Below, one piece after another: positions 9,813-19,564 of a stretch of DNA of 64,000 bases; positions within the stretch are counted from its first letter, which is position 1; each line of letters starts with the position of its first letter. The stretch lies in NCBI RefSeq assembly GCF_013409205.1, contig NZ_JACCAE010000001.1, positions 806,001 to 870,000 of the forward strand, read 5' to 3'. The notes below the pieces were generated by a model, which ran no database searches, was not told where the DNA came from, and saw only the letters and a list, made by a program, of their open reading frames with translations. Origin of the DNA: Janibacter cremeus (lineage in GTDB: Bacteria; Actinomycetota; Actinomycetes; Actinomycetales; Dermatophilaceae). The position numbers were made by a program, and so were the translations under genes.

Positions 9813-9869
9813 GGGGCATCCGGGGGCGGAGCCCCTGGACGTGGGGCATCCGGGGGCGGAGCCCCTGGA
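9813..9869. repeat. Two near-identical 27-base direct repeats with internal dyad
   Basis: The sequence GGGGCATCCGGGGGCGGAGC and its seven following bases occur at 9813-9839 and again at 9843-9869, a period of 30 bases. Each copy holds the dyad GGGGC-GGA-GCCCC. They lie directly upstream of the GNAT gene that starts at 9889 and could affect its expression or form tandem small hairpins. Confidence 0.75.
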
Positions 9870-9888
9870 GGTGCGGCAGGATGGGGAC

Positions 9889-10452
9889 ATGGCTCGCACC
9901 TCCCGCATCCCCCGACGTCCCGGACGGGACCGGCGAAGGGAGCCGGTCCCGGGCCCCGTCGAGGGCTCCGTCATCCGCCCCGCCGTCCAGGACGACGTCG
10001 CGACGATCATCGCCCTGCGCGCGCTGATGTTCGAGGCCATGGGCGTCTCCTCCGACGAGGTCCTCGAGACCACGTGGCAGCAGGACGCGTCCCGCTGGAT
10101 CCAGCTGCACCTGTCCGACCCGCGCCTGCGCATCATGGTGGCCGAAGCCAACGGAACCGTCGTCTCGTGCGCGATGGGCCAGGTCGTCGACCTCATGCCC
10201 TCCCCCTCCGGCTCGCACGACGGTGGCCGGATCTCCAACGTCGCGACCTTCCCCCGACACCGTCGCCTCGGGTTCACCCGGACGACCGTCGAGGCACTGC
10301 TCGACTGGTTCCGCGAGGAGACCGAGGTGGGCGTGGTCTCGATCAACGCCACCCAGGAGGGTCGCGCGATGTACGAGAAGTTCGGGTTCGCCGACGTCAC
10401 CTTCCCCGAGATGCGTCTGCACCTGGACCGGCCCGCGGACGGGGAGGACTGA
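9889..10452 (+). CDS. GNAT-family N-acetyltransferase
   Basis: A 187-residue protein. The first 28 residues are basic ([17 protein letters not shown]), followed by an acetyltransferase fold beginning [20 protein letters not shown]. The acetyl-CoA loop is degenerate but recognisable as [20 protein letters not shown] (R/Q-x-x-G-x-G/A variant), and the C-terminal half has [19 protein letters not shown], typical of GNAT motif B. The substrate is unknown. The ATG at 9889 is used because the frame upstream runs through the 30-base repeats and the rpmE region. It converges with rho across a strong hairpin. Confidence 0.85.
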   Translation: MARTSRIPRRPGRDRRREPVPGPVEGSVIRPAVQDDVATIIALRALMFEAMGVSSDEVLETTWQQDASRWIQLHLSDPRLRIMVAEANGTVVSCAMGQVVDLMPSPSGSHDGGRISNVATFPRHRRLGFTRTTVEALLDWFREETEVGVVSINATQEGRAMYEKFGFADVTFPEMRLHLDRPADGED

Positions 10453-10454
10453 CT

Positions 10455-10535
10455 CCACCCCTTCGCCGCCCAGAGGCCGGGACGACACGTGGCCGCCACC
10501 CCGGAGGGTGACGGCCACGCGAGCGAAGGGGGTGG
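10455..10535. terminator. Nested hairpin between convergent GNAT and rho genes
   Basis: An inner stem pairs 10488-10495 (CGTGGCCG) with 10512-10519, and a further ACCC/GGGT pair lies inside it. Outer arms CCACCCCTTCGC (10455-10466) and GCGAAGGGGGTGG (10523-10535) also pair. The structure fills the whole gap between the two stop codons, so it probably terminates both. The outer arms are two oppositely oriented copies of the recurrent octamer GCGAAGGG. Confidence 0.72.
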
Positions 10536-10541
10536 GTGGCC

Positions 10542-12566
10542 CTACGCCGACTCGTCCTCGTCGCCGAGCTTGCCGGAGCTGGTCTGCGCGACCTGGGTGA
10601 GGAACTCGTAGTTCGTCTTGGTCTTGCGCAGCCGGTCCAGGAGCAGCTCGACGCCCTGCTGGGTGTCGAGGGCCGCGAGGACGCGACGCAGCTTCCACAT
10701 GATCTTCAACTCCTCCGGCGCGAGGAGGATCTCCTCGCGACGGGTGCTGGAGGCGTTGACGTCGATGGCCGGGAAGATGCGGCGGTTGGCCAAGCCACGG
10801 TCGAGCTTGACCTCCATGTTGCCGGTGCCCTTGAACTCCTCGAAGATCACCTCGTCCATGCGCGAGCCGGTCTCGACGAGCGCGGTGGCGAGGATCGTCA
10901 GGGAGCCGCCGTTCTCGATGTTGCGCGCCGCGCCGAAGAACTTCTTCGGCGGGTACAGCGCAGCGGAGTCGACACCTCCGGAGAGGATGCGCCCACTCGC
11001 CGGGGCGGAGAGGTTGTAGGCACGACCGAGCTTGGTGATCGAGTCGAGGAGCACGACGACGTCGTGGCCCATCTCGACGAGACGCTTGGCACGCTCGATG
11101 GCCAGCTCGGCGACCGTGGTGTGGTCGTCGGCCGGACGGTCGAAGGTCGAGGAGATGACCTCGCCCTTGACCGCGCGCTGCATGTCGGTGACCTCCTCGG
11201 GACGCTCGTCGACGAGGACGACCATCAGGTGGCACTCGGGGTTGTTCGTCGTGATGGAGTTGGCCAAGGCCTGCATGACCATCGTCTTGCCGGCCTTGGC
11301 CGGGGCGACGATGAGGCCACGCTGGCCCTTGCCGATGGGGGCGACGAGATCGATCATCCGGGTGGTCAGGATGCCCGGCTCGGTCTCCAGGCGCAGACGC
11401 TCCTGCGGGTATAGCGGCGTCAGCTTGCCGAAGTCGACCCGGCGCCTCGCGTCGTCCGTGGCGAGGCCGTTGACCGTCTCGAGCGTAACCAAGGGGTTGT
11501 ACTTACCGCGGTTGCCCTTGGTGCCGACGGTCGGCAGGTTCGCCTCGTCACCGTCACGCGGAGCCTTGACCTGACCAGTGACCGCGTCACCCTTGCGCAG
11601 GCCGTTGCGCTTGACCATGCCCATCGGGACGTAGACGTCGTCCGGGCCCGGCAGGTAGCCGGAGGTGCGCACGAAGCCGTAGTTGTCCAGGACGTCGAGG
11701 ATGCCCGCGACCGGGACGAGCACGTCGTCCTCGTGGACCTGCAGGTCCACCTCGTCGAACTGCTGGCCGCCGCCACGACGCTTGTTTCGGTTGCGGTTGC
11801 GGTTGCGACGGCGGCCGCCACGGTCGTCGTCGCTCTGGTTGCGGTTGCCGCCCTGGTTGTTGTTGCGGTTGCCCTGGTTGCGGCCGCCCTCGTGCTGGCC
11901 ACCGCCCTGGTCGTTGCCTCGCTGACGGTTGCCGCCGTCGTTGCGGTTGCCACCGTCGTTCTGGTCGGTGCCGCGGTTGCGGTTGCCGCCGTCACGGTTG
12001 CCACCGTCATCGCGGTTGCCGTCGTTGCCACGGTTGCGACCACCGTCGTTGCGGTTGCCGTCATTGTTGCGGCCACCATCACGGTTGCCGTCATTGTTGC
12101 GGCCACCGTCACGGTTGCCGCCGTCGCTCTGGTCGTTGCCGCCCTGGTCGCCACGGCCACGGTTGCGGCCGCCACGGTCCTGGTCACGGTCGGAGCGCGA
12201 GTCCTGGCCGGAGCCGGAGGTGTCCTTCGCGGACTGGTCGCCGGTAGAGGACTCCTTCTGCTGCTCGTTGCCGGAGCGCTCGGGGGCCTGCTGTGGGGCG
12301 GCCTCGGCCGGTGCCTTCTCCGCGGGGGCCGCGTCGGTCTTCTTCTCCGGAGTGCGGGCCGGCGCTGTGGACGGCGCGGACGAGCCGGACTGCTGCTCAC
12401 GGATGGCGGCGATGAGGTCGCTCTTGCGCATCTTGGCGGTGCCGGAGATGCCCATGCTCGACGCAAGCTGCTGCAGCTGGGCGAGGCGCATCGCGCTCAG
12501 TGCCCCGGAACGACGCGGCTTCTCGGTCTCCGGTGCGGTGTTCTCGCCGGTGGTGGTTTCGGTCAC
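10542..12566 (-). CDS. rho: Transcription termination factor Rho with Asn/Arg/Gly-rich insertion
   Basis: A 674-residue hexameric RNA helicase that ends transcription of untranslated RNA. It has an N-terminal Rho-N helix bundle (RLAQLQQLASSMGISGTAKMRKSDLIAAI), then about 220 residues of low complexity. After that come the RNA-binding cold-shock-like domain (ILDVLDNYGFVRTSGYLPG) and the ATPase with P-loop VAPAKAGKT and LMVVLVDERPEEVTDM. The low-complexity part first holds Ser/Glu/Ala-rich segments, then many NRDGG-, NRNDGG- and RNNDGN-type repeats, ending in RNRNRNRNKRRGGG. Long Arg-rich insertions are known in actinobacterial Rho, but the Asn content here is striking. The start is GTG (VTETTTGEN) with a purine-rich GAGGGAAAGG upstream. 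Confidence 0.95.
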   Translation of the reverse strand: MTETTTGENTAPETEKPRRSGALSAMRLAQLQQLASSMGISGTAKMRKSDLIAAIREQQSGSSAPSTAPARTPEKKTDAAPAEKAPAEAAPQQAPERSGNEQQKESSTGDQSAKDTSGSGQDSRSDRDQDRGGRNRGRGDQGGNDQSDGGNRDGGRNNDGNRDGGRNNDGNRNDGGRNRGNDGNRDDGGNRDGGNRNRGTDQNDGGNRNDGGNRQRGNDQGGGQHEGGRNQGNRNNNQGGNRNQSDDDRGGRRRNRNRNRNKRRGGGQQFDEVDLQVHEDDVLVPVAGILDVLDNYGFVRTSGYLPGPDDVYVPMGMVKRNGLRKGDAVTGQVKAPRDGDEANLPTVGTKGNRGKYNPLVTLETVNGLATDDARRRVDFGKLTPLYPQERLRLETEPGILTTRMIDLVAPIGKGQRGLIVAPAKAGKTMVMQALANSITTNNPECHLMVVLVDERPEEVTDMQRAVKGEVISSTFDRPADDHTTVAELAIERAKRLVEMGHDVVVLLDSITKLGRAYNLSAPASGRILSGGVDSAALYPPKKFFGAARNIENGGSLTILATALVETGSRMDEVIFEEFKGTGNMEVKLDRGLANRRIFPAIDVNASSTRREEILLAPEELKIMWKLRRVLAALDTQQGVELLLDRLRKTKTNYEFLTQVAQTSSGKLGDEDESA

Positions 12567-12888
12567 GAAGGACCCTTTCCCTCGTCGTGCCCGCTGAGTG
12601 GCAGGCCTGATGAATCCCGTCAAGAGCGGGATATCTGATGAGAACCCCTCGACCGTGCGTCACAACCCATGGGGCTCAGACGCTCACGTAGGGGAAATGC
12701 TCCTGACCGCACATGCCCTCGACTGGGTCGCCGATGCATCGGGTTCGGTGAAGCAGTTCCAATGTATCACTGCTACCCGCCGGACCCCCGCACCCGGGCC
12801 CGCCCCCCTTCGCACGGATGCGGTCGAGGTCCAGCCGTGCGCCCATCCGCTCGGCTTCACCTCCACCCGATGTAGGGAGGCGAGCGAG
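12567..12888 (-). promoter_or_regulatory. rho leader / thrB-rho intergenic region
   Basis: These 322 bases hold no gene I can support. On the minus strand an extended -10-like TGATACATT lies at 12761-12769, about 195 bases before the rho start, but without a clear -35, so the promoter is only a suggestion. A long leader would fit the autogenous control of rho known in other bacteria. One GCGAAGGG octamer lies at 12806-12813. Confidence 0.35.
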
Positions 12889-13827
12889 TCAGCTGACGAG
12901 GTGGACGCCGCGGTCGGGGACACCGGGGGTGAGCACCTGCCAGCTCGTGTCGCCGGACGCGGCGATGGCGGTGACCTCGTCGACGCGCTCGCTCGTCGTC
13001 AGTGCGAGCACGGACGGGCCGGCGCCGGAGATCGTCGCGGCGAGGCCCCCGGCGCGCAGGGCGTCGACGAGCGCCATGCTCGCGGCGTAGCTCGGGCGGC
13101 GTGACTCCTGGTGGAGCAGGTCGGTCGTGCCGGCGATGAGCAGGCTCGGGTCGCTCGTCAGGGCGTGGACGAGCAGCCCCACGCGCGCGGAGTTGGCGGC
13201 GGCGGTCACGAGCGGCACGACGTCGGGCAGCACCGAGCGGGCGGTGTGCGTGCTCAGCTGCGTGTGCGGCACGAGCACGACGGGGATGATCCGTGGGTGG
13301 AGACGAAGGGGGACGGTCCGGGTCGTCGGCAGCGGCTGACCGGCGTCGGTGGTCGAGAGCGTCGCACCGCCGAAGACACTGGCCGAGGCGTTGTCGGGGT
13401 GCCCCTCGAGCGCACAGGCGATCGTGTTGATGGTGTCCAGATCGAGCTCCCCGTCGCCGCCGGCACCGAGCGAGGCGAGCGACTGTGCCGCAGCGACACC
13501 CATGACGATCGCCGTCGCTGAGGAGCCGAGTCCACGACCGTGCGGGACGGCGTTGCGGGAGCTGAGGTGCACTCCCGCGGGCACCTCGACCCCGAGGTGC
13601 TCGAAGGCCGTGACCATCGTGCGGTGGACGAGGTGGCTCGCGTCGCGGGGCACCGTGTCGGCGCCGGAGCCCGTGACCTCGATGACCGGGTCGGGACCGT
13701 CGGTGACGGTGATGCTCGCCTCGTCCCACACGCCGAGCGCCAGCCCCAGGCAGTCGAAGCCGGGCCCGAGGTTGGCACTGGAGGCGGGCACCCGCAGGGT
13801 GACGCTCGTGCCGACGGGGATGACCAC
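12889..13827 (-). CDS. thrB: Homoserine kinase
   Basis: A 312-residue GHMP-family kinase that phosphorylates homoserine for threonine synthesis. It starts with LRVPASSANLGPGFDCLGLAL and has the ATP loop PHGRGLGSSATAIVMG; the third motif appears as LAATISGAGPSVLALT. The start is GTG three bases after the thrC stop. It ends the hom-thrC-thrB series, in which all three genes overlap or nearly touch. Confidence 0.96.
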   Translation of the reverse strand: MVIPVGTSVTLRVPASSANLGPGFDCLGLALGVWDEASITVTDGPDPVIEVTGSGADTVPRDASHLVHRTMVTAFEHLGVEVPAGVHLSSRNAVPHGRGLGSSATAIVMGVAAAQSLASLGAGGDGELDLDTINTIACALEGHPDNASASVFGGATLSTTDAGQPLPTTRTVPLRLHPRIIPVVLVPHTQLSTHTARSVLPDVVPLVTAAANSARVGLLVHALTSDPSLLIAGTTDLLHQESRRPSYAASMALVDALRAGGLAATISGAGPSVLALTTSERVDEVTAIAASGDTSWQVLTPGVPDRGVHLVS

Positions 13828-13830
13828 GTC

Positions 13831-14931
13831 TCAGCCCTGCAGACCGAGCTCGCTGGCGACCGCGTAGGCCTCGGCGGCGACCCGGACCGGGGTGACGTCC
13901 GACCCGTCGGCGTTCTTCAGCGCCCACTGCGGGTCCTTCAGCCCGTGGCCGGTGACGGTGCAGACGATCCTCGCGCCCTCGGGCACGAGCCCGGCCGCAT
14001 GCGCCTTGAGCAGGCCGGCCACCGAGGCGGCCGAGGCCGGCTCGACGAAGATCCCCTCGCGAGCGGACAGGATGCGGTGCGCGTCGAGGATCTCCTCGTC
14101 GGTCACCGAGGTGATCGAGCCACCGGAGTCGTCGCGGGCCTGCTCGGCCTGCGCCCACGAGGCGGGGTTGCCGATGCGGATCGCGGTCGCGATGGTGTCC
14201 GGCTCGTCGACCGGGTGGCCCAGGACCAGCGGGGCGGAGCCGGCGGCCTGGAAGCCCCACATCTGCGGGGTCTGCGTCGACACGGGATCCAACGTGCCCG
14301 AGACACCCTCGGTGGCGGTCGCGTACTCGCGGTAACCGCGCCAGTACGCGGTGATGTTGCCGGCGTTGCCGACCGGCAGGCAGTGGATGTCCGGGGCGTC
14401 ACCGAGCGCGTCGACGATCTCGAAGGAGGCGGTCTTCTGCCCCTCGATGCGCGCCGGGTTGACCGAGTTGACCAACTCGACCGGGTAGCTCTCGGCGAGC
14501 TTGCGAGCGACCTCGAGGCAGTGGTCGAAGTTGCCGTCGACCTGCAGCAGGGTCGCGCCGTGCGCGATCGCCTGGGAGAGCTTGCCCATCGCGATCTTGC
14601 CCTCGGGCACCAGGACCGCACAGGTCATCCCCGCCTTGGTGGCGTAGGCCGCTGCCGAGGCCGAGGTGTTGCCGGTGGAGGCACAGATGACGGCCTTGGC
14701 TCCCTTCGCCGCCGCCATCGACATCGCGGCCGTCATGCCGCGGTCCTTGAAGGAGCCGGTGGGGTTGAGGCCCTCGTACTTCACGTGCACCTGCGCGCCG
14801 ACCAGCTGCGAGAGGTACTCGGCCGGGATCAGCGGGGTGCCCCCTTCGCGCAGGGTGACCGCCGGCGCACCCGCCAGCATCGGCAACCGGTCGGCGTACT
14901 CGGTGATGACGCCGCGCCACTGGTGGGCCAT
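13831..14931 (-). CDS. thrC: Threonine synthase
   Basis: A 366-residue PLP enzyme that converts O-phosphohomoserine to threonine. The PLP lysine lies in [18 protein letters not shown], the phosphate-binding loop is seen near [16 protein letters not shown], and [18 protein letters not shown] is another family signature. The length is that of the short (actinobacterial) thrC class. It is between hom and thrB with two or three bases separating each. Confidence 0.96.
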   Translation of the reverse strand: MAHQWRGVITEYADRLPMLAGAPAVTLREGGTPLIPAEYLSQLVGAQVHVKYEGLNPTGSFKDRGMTAAMSMAAAKGAKAVICASTGNTSASAAAYATKAGMTCAVLVPEGKIAMGKLSQAIAHGATLLQVDGNFDHCLEVARKLAESYPVELVNSVNPARIEGQKTASFEIVDALGDAPDIHCLPVGNAGNITAYWRGYREYATATEGVSGTLDPVSTQTPQMWGFQAAGSAPLVLGHPVDEPDTIATAIRIGNPASWAQAEQARDDSGGSITSVTDEEILDAHRILSAREGIFVEPASAASVAGLLKAHAAGLVPEGARIVCTVTGHGLKDPQWALKNADGSDVTPVRVAAEAYAVASELGLQG

Positions 14932-14933
14932 GG

Positions 14934-16250
14934 TCAGCTTCCTTCCACACGCATGACGGAGGTGACCTCGTTGACCGCGTCGAGCTGGGCGAGCTCGTCG
15001 ACCGTCGCAGAGAGCGCGGCATCGGTGGCCGCGTGGGTGACGATGATCAGCGTGGCCCGCGGGGCGCCGTCGTCGTCGGTGACGACCTGCTGGCGCACGG
15101 TCTCGATCGAGACGTCGTGCTCGGAGAACTTCGTGGCCACGGCCGCGAGCACGCCGGAGCGGTCCTCGACGTCGAGGCTGACGTGGTAGCGCGTGACCGC
15201 CTGCCCCATCGACAGCACGGGCAGGTTGGCGTAGCTGCTCGCCCCCGGACCGCGGCCCCCGGTGACCCGGGTGCGCGCGACGGCGACCAGGTCACCGAGG
15301 ACGGCGCTGGCGGTCGGGTCTCCCCCGGCGCCCTGGCCGTAGAACATCAGGTCGCCGGCGCCCTCGGCCTCGACGAAGACGGCGTTGTAGGCCTCGCGCA
15401 CCGACGCCAGCGGGTGGGTCAGCGGGATCATCGCCGGGTGCACGCGGGCGGAGATGCCGGTGCCGTCGGCCGTGGCGACCTTCTCGCAGATCGCGAGCAG
15501 CTTGACGGTGCACCCCATGTCCTGCGCGGCCTGGATGTCGCGGGCGCCCACGCCGGTGATGCCCTCGCGGTGCACGTCCTCGGTGGACACGCGCGAGTGG
15601 AAGGCGAGCGAGGAGAGGATGGCGGCCTTGGCCGCCGCGTCGAAGCCCTCGACGTCCGCGGTCGGGTCGGCCTCGGCGTAGCCGAGCGCCTGGGCGCGCT
15701 CGACGGTCTCGAAGAGCCCGGCACCCGTGGTGTCCATGGCGTCGAGGACGAAGTTGGTCGTGCCGTTGACGATGCCGATGACGCGGTTGATCGAGTCACC
15801 GGCCAGCGAGTCGCGGATCGGGCGCAGGATCGGGATCGCGCCGGCGACCGAGGCCTCGTAGTACAGGTCGACACCGTGCTCGGCGGCGGCCGTGTGCAGG
15901 CTCGCGCCGTCCTCGGCCAGGAGCGCCTTGTTGGCGGTGACGACCGAGGCGCCGTGCTCCATCGCGCGCAGGATCAGCCCGCGGGCGGGCTCGATGCCGC
16001 CGATGAGCTCGACGACGATGTCGGCGCGGGTGACCAACTCCTGGGCGTCGGTGGTGAACAGGCTCGGGTCGACGCCCAGGTCGGAGCGGTCTCGCCCGGC
16101 CCGCCGCACGGCGATGCCCACGATCTCCAGGCGGCGCCCGATGCGCTGCTCGAGGTCGTCGGCCTGCTCGAGCAGCATCCGGGTGACGGAGCCACCGACG
16201 GTGCCACCGCCGAGGAGGGCGACGCGAAGGGGGGCGGCGGGCGTGGTCAT
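14934..16250 (-). CDS. hom: Homoserine dehydrogenase
   Basis: A 438-residue monofunctional enzyme that reduces aspartate semialdehyde to homoserine. Rossmann motif [15 protein letters not shown] is at residues 12-26, and the catalytic domain has [19 protein letters not shown] and [16 protein letters not shown]-terminal ACT domain ([27 protein letters not shown] sequence) should give feedback control by threonine, as in corynebacteria. The ATG overlaps the lysA stop by four bases. No aspartokinase is fused. Confidence 0.96.
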   Translation of the reverse strand: MTTPAAPLRVALLGGGTVGGSVTRMLLEQADDLEQRIGRRLEIVGIAVRRAGRDRSDLGVDPSLFTTDAQELVTRADIVVELIGGIEPARGLILRAMEHGASVVTANKALLAEDGASLHTAAAEHGVDLYYEASVAGAIPILRPIRDSLAGDSINRVIGIVNGTTNFVLDAMDTTGAGLFETVERAQALGYAEADPTADVEGFDAAAKAAILSSLAFHSRVSTEDVHREGITGVGARDIQAAQDMGCTVKLLAICEKVATADGTGISARVHPAMIPLTHPLASVREAYNAVFVEAEGAGDLMFYGQGAGGDPTASAVLGDLVAVARTRVTGGRGPGASSYANLPVLSMGQAVTRYHVSLDVEDRSGVLAAVATKFSEHDVSIETVRQQVVTDDDGAPRATLIIVTHAATDAALSATVDELAQLDAVNEVTSVMRVEGS

Positions 16251-17728
16251 CGGACCTCCTGGGACGGGATGGGCGGGCTGTCGTCGACGTCGAGGGCGAG
16301 CAGGTCCTCGATCGTCTCGCGGCGGACGATGACTCTCGCGACACCGTCCCGGACCGCGATGACCGGGGGCCTCGGGGTGTGGTTGTACTGGTTGGACAAC
16401 GAGCGGCAGTAGGCCCCGGTGCCGGGCACCGCGATCAGGTCCCCGGCGGTGATGTCCTCGGGCAGGTACTCGTCCATCACGACGATGTCACCGCTCTCGC
16501 AGTGGCGACCGACGACGCGCACCAGACGCTGCTCCGCCTGCGAGGTGCGCGAGGCGAGGGCGCAGGAGTAGTCCGCGCCGTAGAGGGCGGTACGCACGTT
16601 GTCGCTCATGCCGCCGTCGACGCTGACGTAGGTGCGGGTCAGGTCGGCGGTGACCTCGACGTCCTTGATGGTGCCGATCTCGTAGAGCGTGAAGGCGCTC
16701 GGACCGGCGATCGCGCGACCCGGCTCGATGGAGATCCGCGGCGTCGGCGCCTGCGGGTGCTCCTCCTGGAAGACCTTGAGCTCGCGCTCGACGAGGCTGC
16801 CCATCTGCTCGCCGAGCTGGCGCGGGGTCAGCGGGTCGTGCTCGGAGGTGTAGGCGATGCCGTACCCACCACCGAGATCCATCTCCGCCATGTGGATGCC
16901 GTGCTCGTCGGCGATCTCGGTGTGCAGCTCGATCAGGCGGCGGGCCGCGATCTCGAAGCCGGAGGTGTCGAAGATCTGGCTGCCGATGTGGCTGTGCAGA
17001 CCGAGCAGGTGGAGGGATTCCCCCTTCGCCACGACCCGGTCGACCGCCTGGCGCGCGAAACCGTTGGCCAGGGAGAAGCCGAACTTCTGGTCCTCATGGG
17101 CGGTGGCGATGAACTCGTGGGTGTGCGCCTCGACGCCGACGGTCACGCGGACCATGACGCGGGCGACGACACCCAGGTCGGCAGCGATCTCGGCGACGCG
17201 GTCGATCTCGGCGAAGGAGTCGACGATGATCCGTCCGACGCCCCACTCGATCGCCTGACGCAGCTCGGCACGCGACTTGTTGTTGCCGTGCAGGGCGATG
17301 CGCTCGGGCGGGAAGGCGACCCGCTGCGCGACGGCCATCTCGCCGCCGGAGCAGGTGTCGAGATGCAGGCCCTCCTCCTTGATCCAGCGGGCGACGGCCG
17401 TGCAGAGGAAGGCCTTGCCGGCGTAGTAGACGTCGGCCCCGCCGAGCGAGGCGAAGCCTGCGGCGAAGTCGTCGCGGAAGTCACGGGCGCGGCTGCGGAA
17501 GTCGTCCTCGTCGAGCACGTATGCGGCAGTGCCGAACTCGCGCGCGATGTCGGTGACCGACACCCCGGCGACGGTCAGCGCGCCACTGGCGTCGCGGGAG
17601 GTGTTGCGCGCCCACAGCTGCGGCATGAGCTCGGACAGGTCCTCCGGCTCCGGGAGCCAGTTGGGCGTGATGCCGTAGCCGTCGGCGTGCAGGGTCCCGG
17701 CCTCGTGGGCCCTCATGTTCGTCGCCAC
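16247..17728 (-). CDS. lysA: Diaminopimelate decarboxylase
   Basis: A 493-residue fold-type III PLP enzyme that makes lysine from meso-diaminopimelate. The PLP lysine lies in DVYYAGKAFLCTAVARW, with HIGSQIFD, EMDLGGGYGIAY and SIEPGRAIAGPSAF as further signatures. The GTG at 17728 is favoured by GAGG about seven bases upstream; the in-frame ATG at 17716 (MRAHEAGTL) is an equally usable start. It directly follows argS, as in mycobacteria. Confidence 0.95.
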   Translation of the reverse strand: MATNMRAHEAGTLHADGYGITPNWLPEPEDLSELMPQLWARNTSRDASGALTVAGVSVTDIAREFGTAAYVLDEDDFRSRARDFRDDFAAGFASLGGADVYYAGKAFLCTAVARWIKEEGLHLDTCSGGEMAVAQRVAFPPERIALHGNNKSRAELRQAIEWGVGRIIVDSFAEIDRVAEIAADLGVVARVMVRVTVGVEAHTHEFIATAHEDQKFGFSLANGFARQAVDRVVAKGESLHLLGLHSHIGSQIFDTSGFEIAARRLIELHTEIADEHGIHMAEMDLGGGYGIAYTSEHDPLTPRQLGEQMGSLVERELKVFQEEHPQAPTPRISIEPGRAIAGPSAFTLYEIGTIKDVEVTADLTRTYVSVDGGMSDNVRTALYGADYSCALASRTSQAEQRLVRVVGRHCESGDIVVMDEYLPEDITAGDLIAVPGTGAYCRSLSNQYNHTPRPPVIAVRDGVARVIVRRETIEDLLALDVDDSPPIPSQEVR

Positions 17729-17735
17729 GGCCGCC

Positions 17736-19379
17736 TCACATCCGCTCGGGCGCCGAGACGCCGAGCAGGTCGAGCCCGTTGGCCAGCACCTGGCGGGTGG
17801 CGTCGTTGAGCCACAGGCGCGTGCGGTGCGTGTCGGTGATCTCCTCGTCGCGACGTGGCCGGATGCGATTGGTGTCGTACCACTTGTGCAGGTGGCCGGC
17901 CAGCCCCTCGAGGTAGCGGGCGACGCGGTGCGGCTCGCGCAGCTGCGCGGCGAAGGCGACGACCCGCGGGAAGTCACCCAGGGCGGCCAGCAGGGCCGCC
18001 TCGGTCGGGTCGGACAGCAGGCTCGGGTCGAAGCCGGCGTCGCGGTCGATGCCGTCCTGGGCGGCCAAGCGCGCGACGTTGAAGGTGCGGGCGTGGGCGT
18101 ACTGCACGTAGAAGACCGGGTTGTCGTTGGTCTGCTTGCGCAGCTCCTCACCGTCGAGGTTCAGCGGCGAGTCCGCGGGGTAGCGCGCCAGCGAGTAGCG
18201 CACGGCGTCGGTACCGATCCAGGAGATCAGGTCGCGCAGCTCGATGATGTTGCCGGCGCGCTTGGACAGCTTGGCACCGCCGAGGTTGACCAGCTGGCCG
18301 ATGCGGATCTCGATGTTGTGCTCGGGGTCGTCGCCCGCGCAGGCGGCGATCGCCTTCAGCCGGCTGACGTAGCCGTGGTGGTCGGCACCCAGGAGGTAGA
18401 TCTTCTCCGGGAAGCCGCGGTCCTTCTTGTCCAGGTAGTACGCGGCGTCGGCGGCGAAGTACGTCGGCACCCCGTCGGAGCGGACCATGACTCGGTCCTT
18501 GTCGTCGCCGAAGTCGGTGGTGCGCAGCCAGACCGCCCCGTCACGATCGTCGACGTGACCCTGCTCGCGCAGGCGGACGATCGCGGCCTCGACCGCGCCG
18601 CCCTCGTGCAGGGTCTTCTCGGAGAACCACACGTCGAACTCCACGCCGAAGTCGGTCAGTGTGCTGCGGATGTCGTCCAGCTGGGTCTCGTACCCGAGCC
18701 GGCGGGCGGTCGCCAGGGCCTCGTCGTGCGGCAGCTCGGGCAGGTCGGGACGCAGGCGAAGGGCGGTGGCCGCCAGGTCGTCGACGTACGCCCCGGGGTA
18801 GCCGCCCTCGGGGGTGGGCTCCCCCTTCGCGCTGGCCAGGACGGAGGCGCCGAAGGTGTCCATCTGCGCGCCCGCGTCGTTGATGTAGTACTCCGCCGTG
18901 ACGTCGGCGCCGGAGGCGATCAGCAGGCGGCGCATGGAGTCACCCAGCGCGGCCCAGCGGGTGTGCCCGATGTGCAGGGGTCCGGTCGGGTTCGCGGAGA
19001 TGAACTCGATGTTCATCGTGTGCCCGACCATCGCCTCGTTGCGGCCGTAGGCGGCACCGGCCTGCACGATCGAGCGCGCGAGCTCGCCCGCGGAGGCGGC
19101 GTCGAGGGTGATGTTGATGAACCCGGGGCCGGCGATGTCGACTGAGGCGATGCCGTCGGCCTCGCGCAGGCGGTCGGCGACGAGGGTGGCCACGTCGCGC
19201 GGCTTCATCCCCGCCGGCTTGGCGAGCTGGAGGGCGATGTTGCTCGTCCAGTCGCCGTGCTCCTTCTGCTTCGGTCGCTCCACCCGGATCTCGGCAGGGG
19301 CGTCGACGGTCAGATCACCGGCTTCGACGGTGGCGGAGAGGGCGGCGCGGATCGCTGCAGAGAGCTCTTCGGGGGTCAC
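17736..19379 (-). CDS. argS: Arginyl-tRNA synthetase
   Basis: A 547-residue class I synthetase that charges tRNA-Arg. The HIGH motif appears as SANPTGPLHIGHTRWAALGD. An N-terminal Add-1 domain (DGIASVDIAGPGFINITLD) and a C-terminal anticodon-binding domain with LREPHRVARYLEGLAGHLHKWYD are present. The start is GTG. A tRNA-Arg gene lies 100 bases away on the opposite strand, so the substrate and enzyme are neighbours. Confidence 0.96.
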   Translation of the reverse strand: MTPEELSAAIRAALSATVEAGDLTVDAPAEIRVERPKQKEHGDWTSNIALQLAKPAGMKPRDVATLVADRLREADGIASVDIAGPGFINITLDAASAGELARSIVQAGAAYGRNEAMVGHTMNIEFISANPTGPLHIGHTRWAALGDSMRRLLIASGADVTAEYYINDAGAQMDTFGASVLASAKGEPTPEGGYPGAYVDDLAATALRLRPDLPELPHDEALATARRLGYETQLDDIRSTLTDFGVEFDVWFSEKTLHEGGAVEAAIVRLREQGHVDDRDGAVWLRTTDFGDDKDRVMVRSDGVPTYFAADAAYYLDKKDRGFPEKIYLLGADHHGYVSRLKAIAACAGDDPEHNIEIRIGQLVNLGGAKLSKRAGNIIELRDLISWIGTDAVRYSLARYPADSPLNLDGEELRKQTNDNPVFYVQYAHARTFNVARLAAQDGIDRDAGFDPSLLSDPTEAALLAALGDFPRVVAFAAQLREPHRVARYLEGLAGHLHKWYDTNRIRPRRDEEITDTHRTRLWLNDATRQVLANGLDLLGVSAPERM

Positions 19380-19478
19380 GGTCGCTCAGTCTAGGTCCGC
19401 ACCCGCCGCCCCCGTATCGGCGGATCGATTCTCGGGACGGCAGGCGCTGGTGTTAATCTCGTCCGGCACATCACATTT

Positions 19479-19554
19479 GCCTCCGTAGCTCAGGGGATAG
19501 AGCACTGGTTTCCGGTACCAGGGGCCGCAGGTTCGAATCCTGCCGGGGGCGCCA
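19479..19554 (+). tRNA. tRNA-Arg (anticodon CCG), CCA encoded
   Basis: The cloverleaf is complete. Acceptor GCCTCCG pairs with CGGGGGC (one G-U), and the D-arm is GCTCAGGGGATAGAGC. Anticodon stem CTGGT/ACCAG encloses loop TTCCGGT with anticodon CCG, reading CGG. The T-arm is GCAGGTTCGAATCCTGC. The 3' CCA is encoded at 19552-19554. It is a common arginine codon reader in high-GC genomes and lies divergent to argS. Confidence 0.97.
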
Positions 19555-19564
19555 CATCCGTCAC

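Noticed and set aside
11733-12638. Hydrophobic Val/Ala-rich open frame antisense to the Rho insertion
   Set aside because: It arises from reading the Asn/Gly/Arg repeat DNA backwards and has no ribosome site or relation to neighbouring genes.
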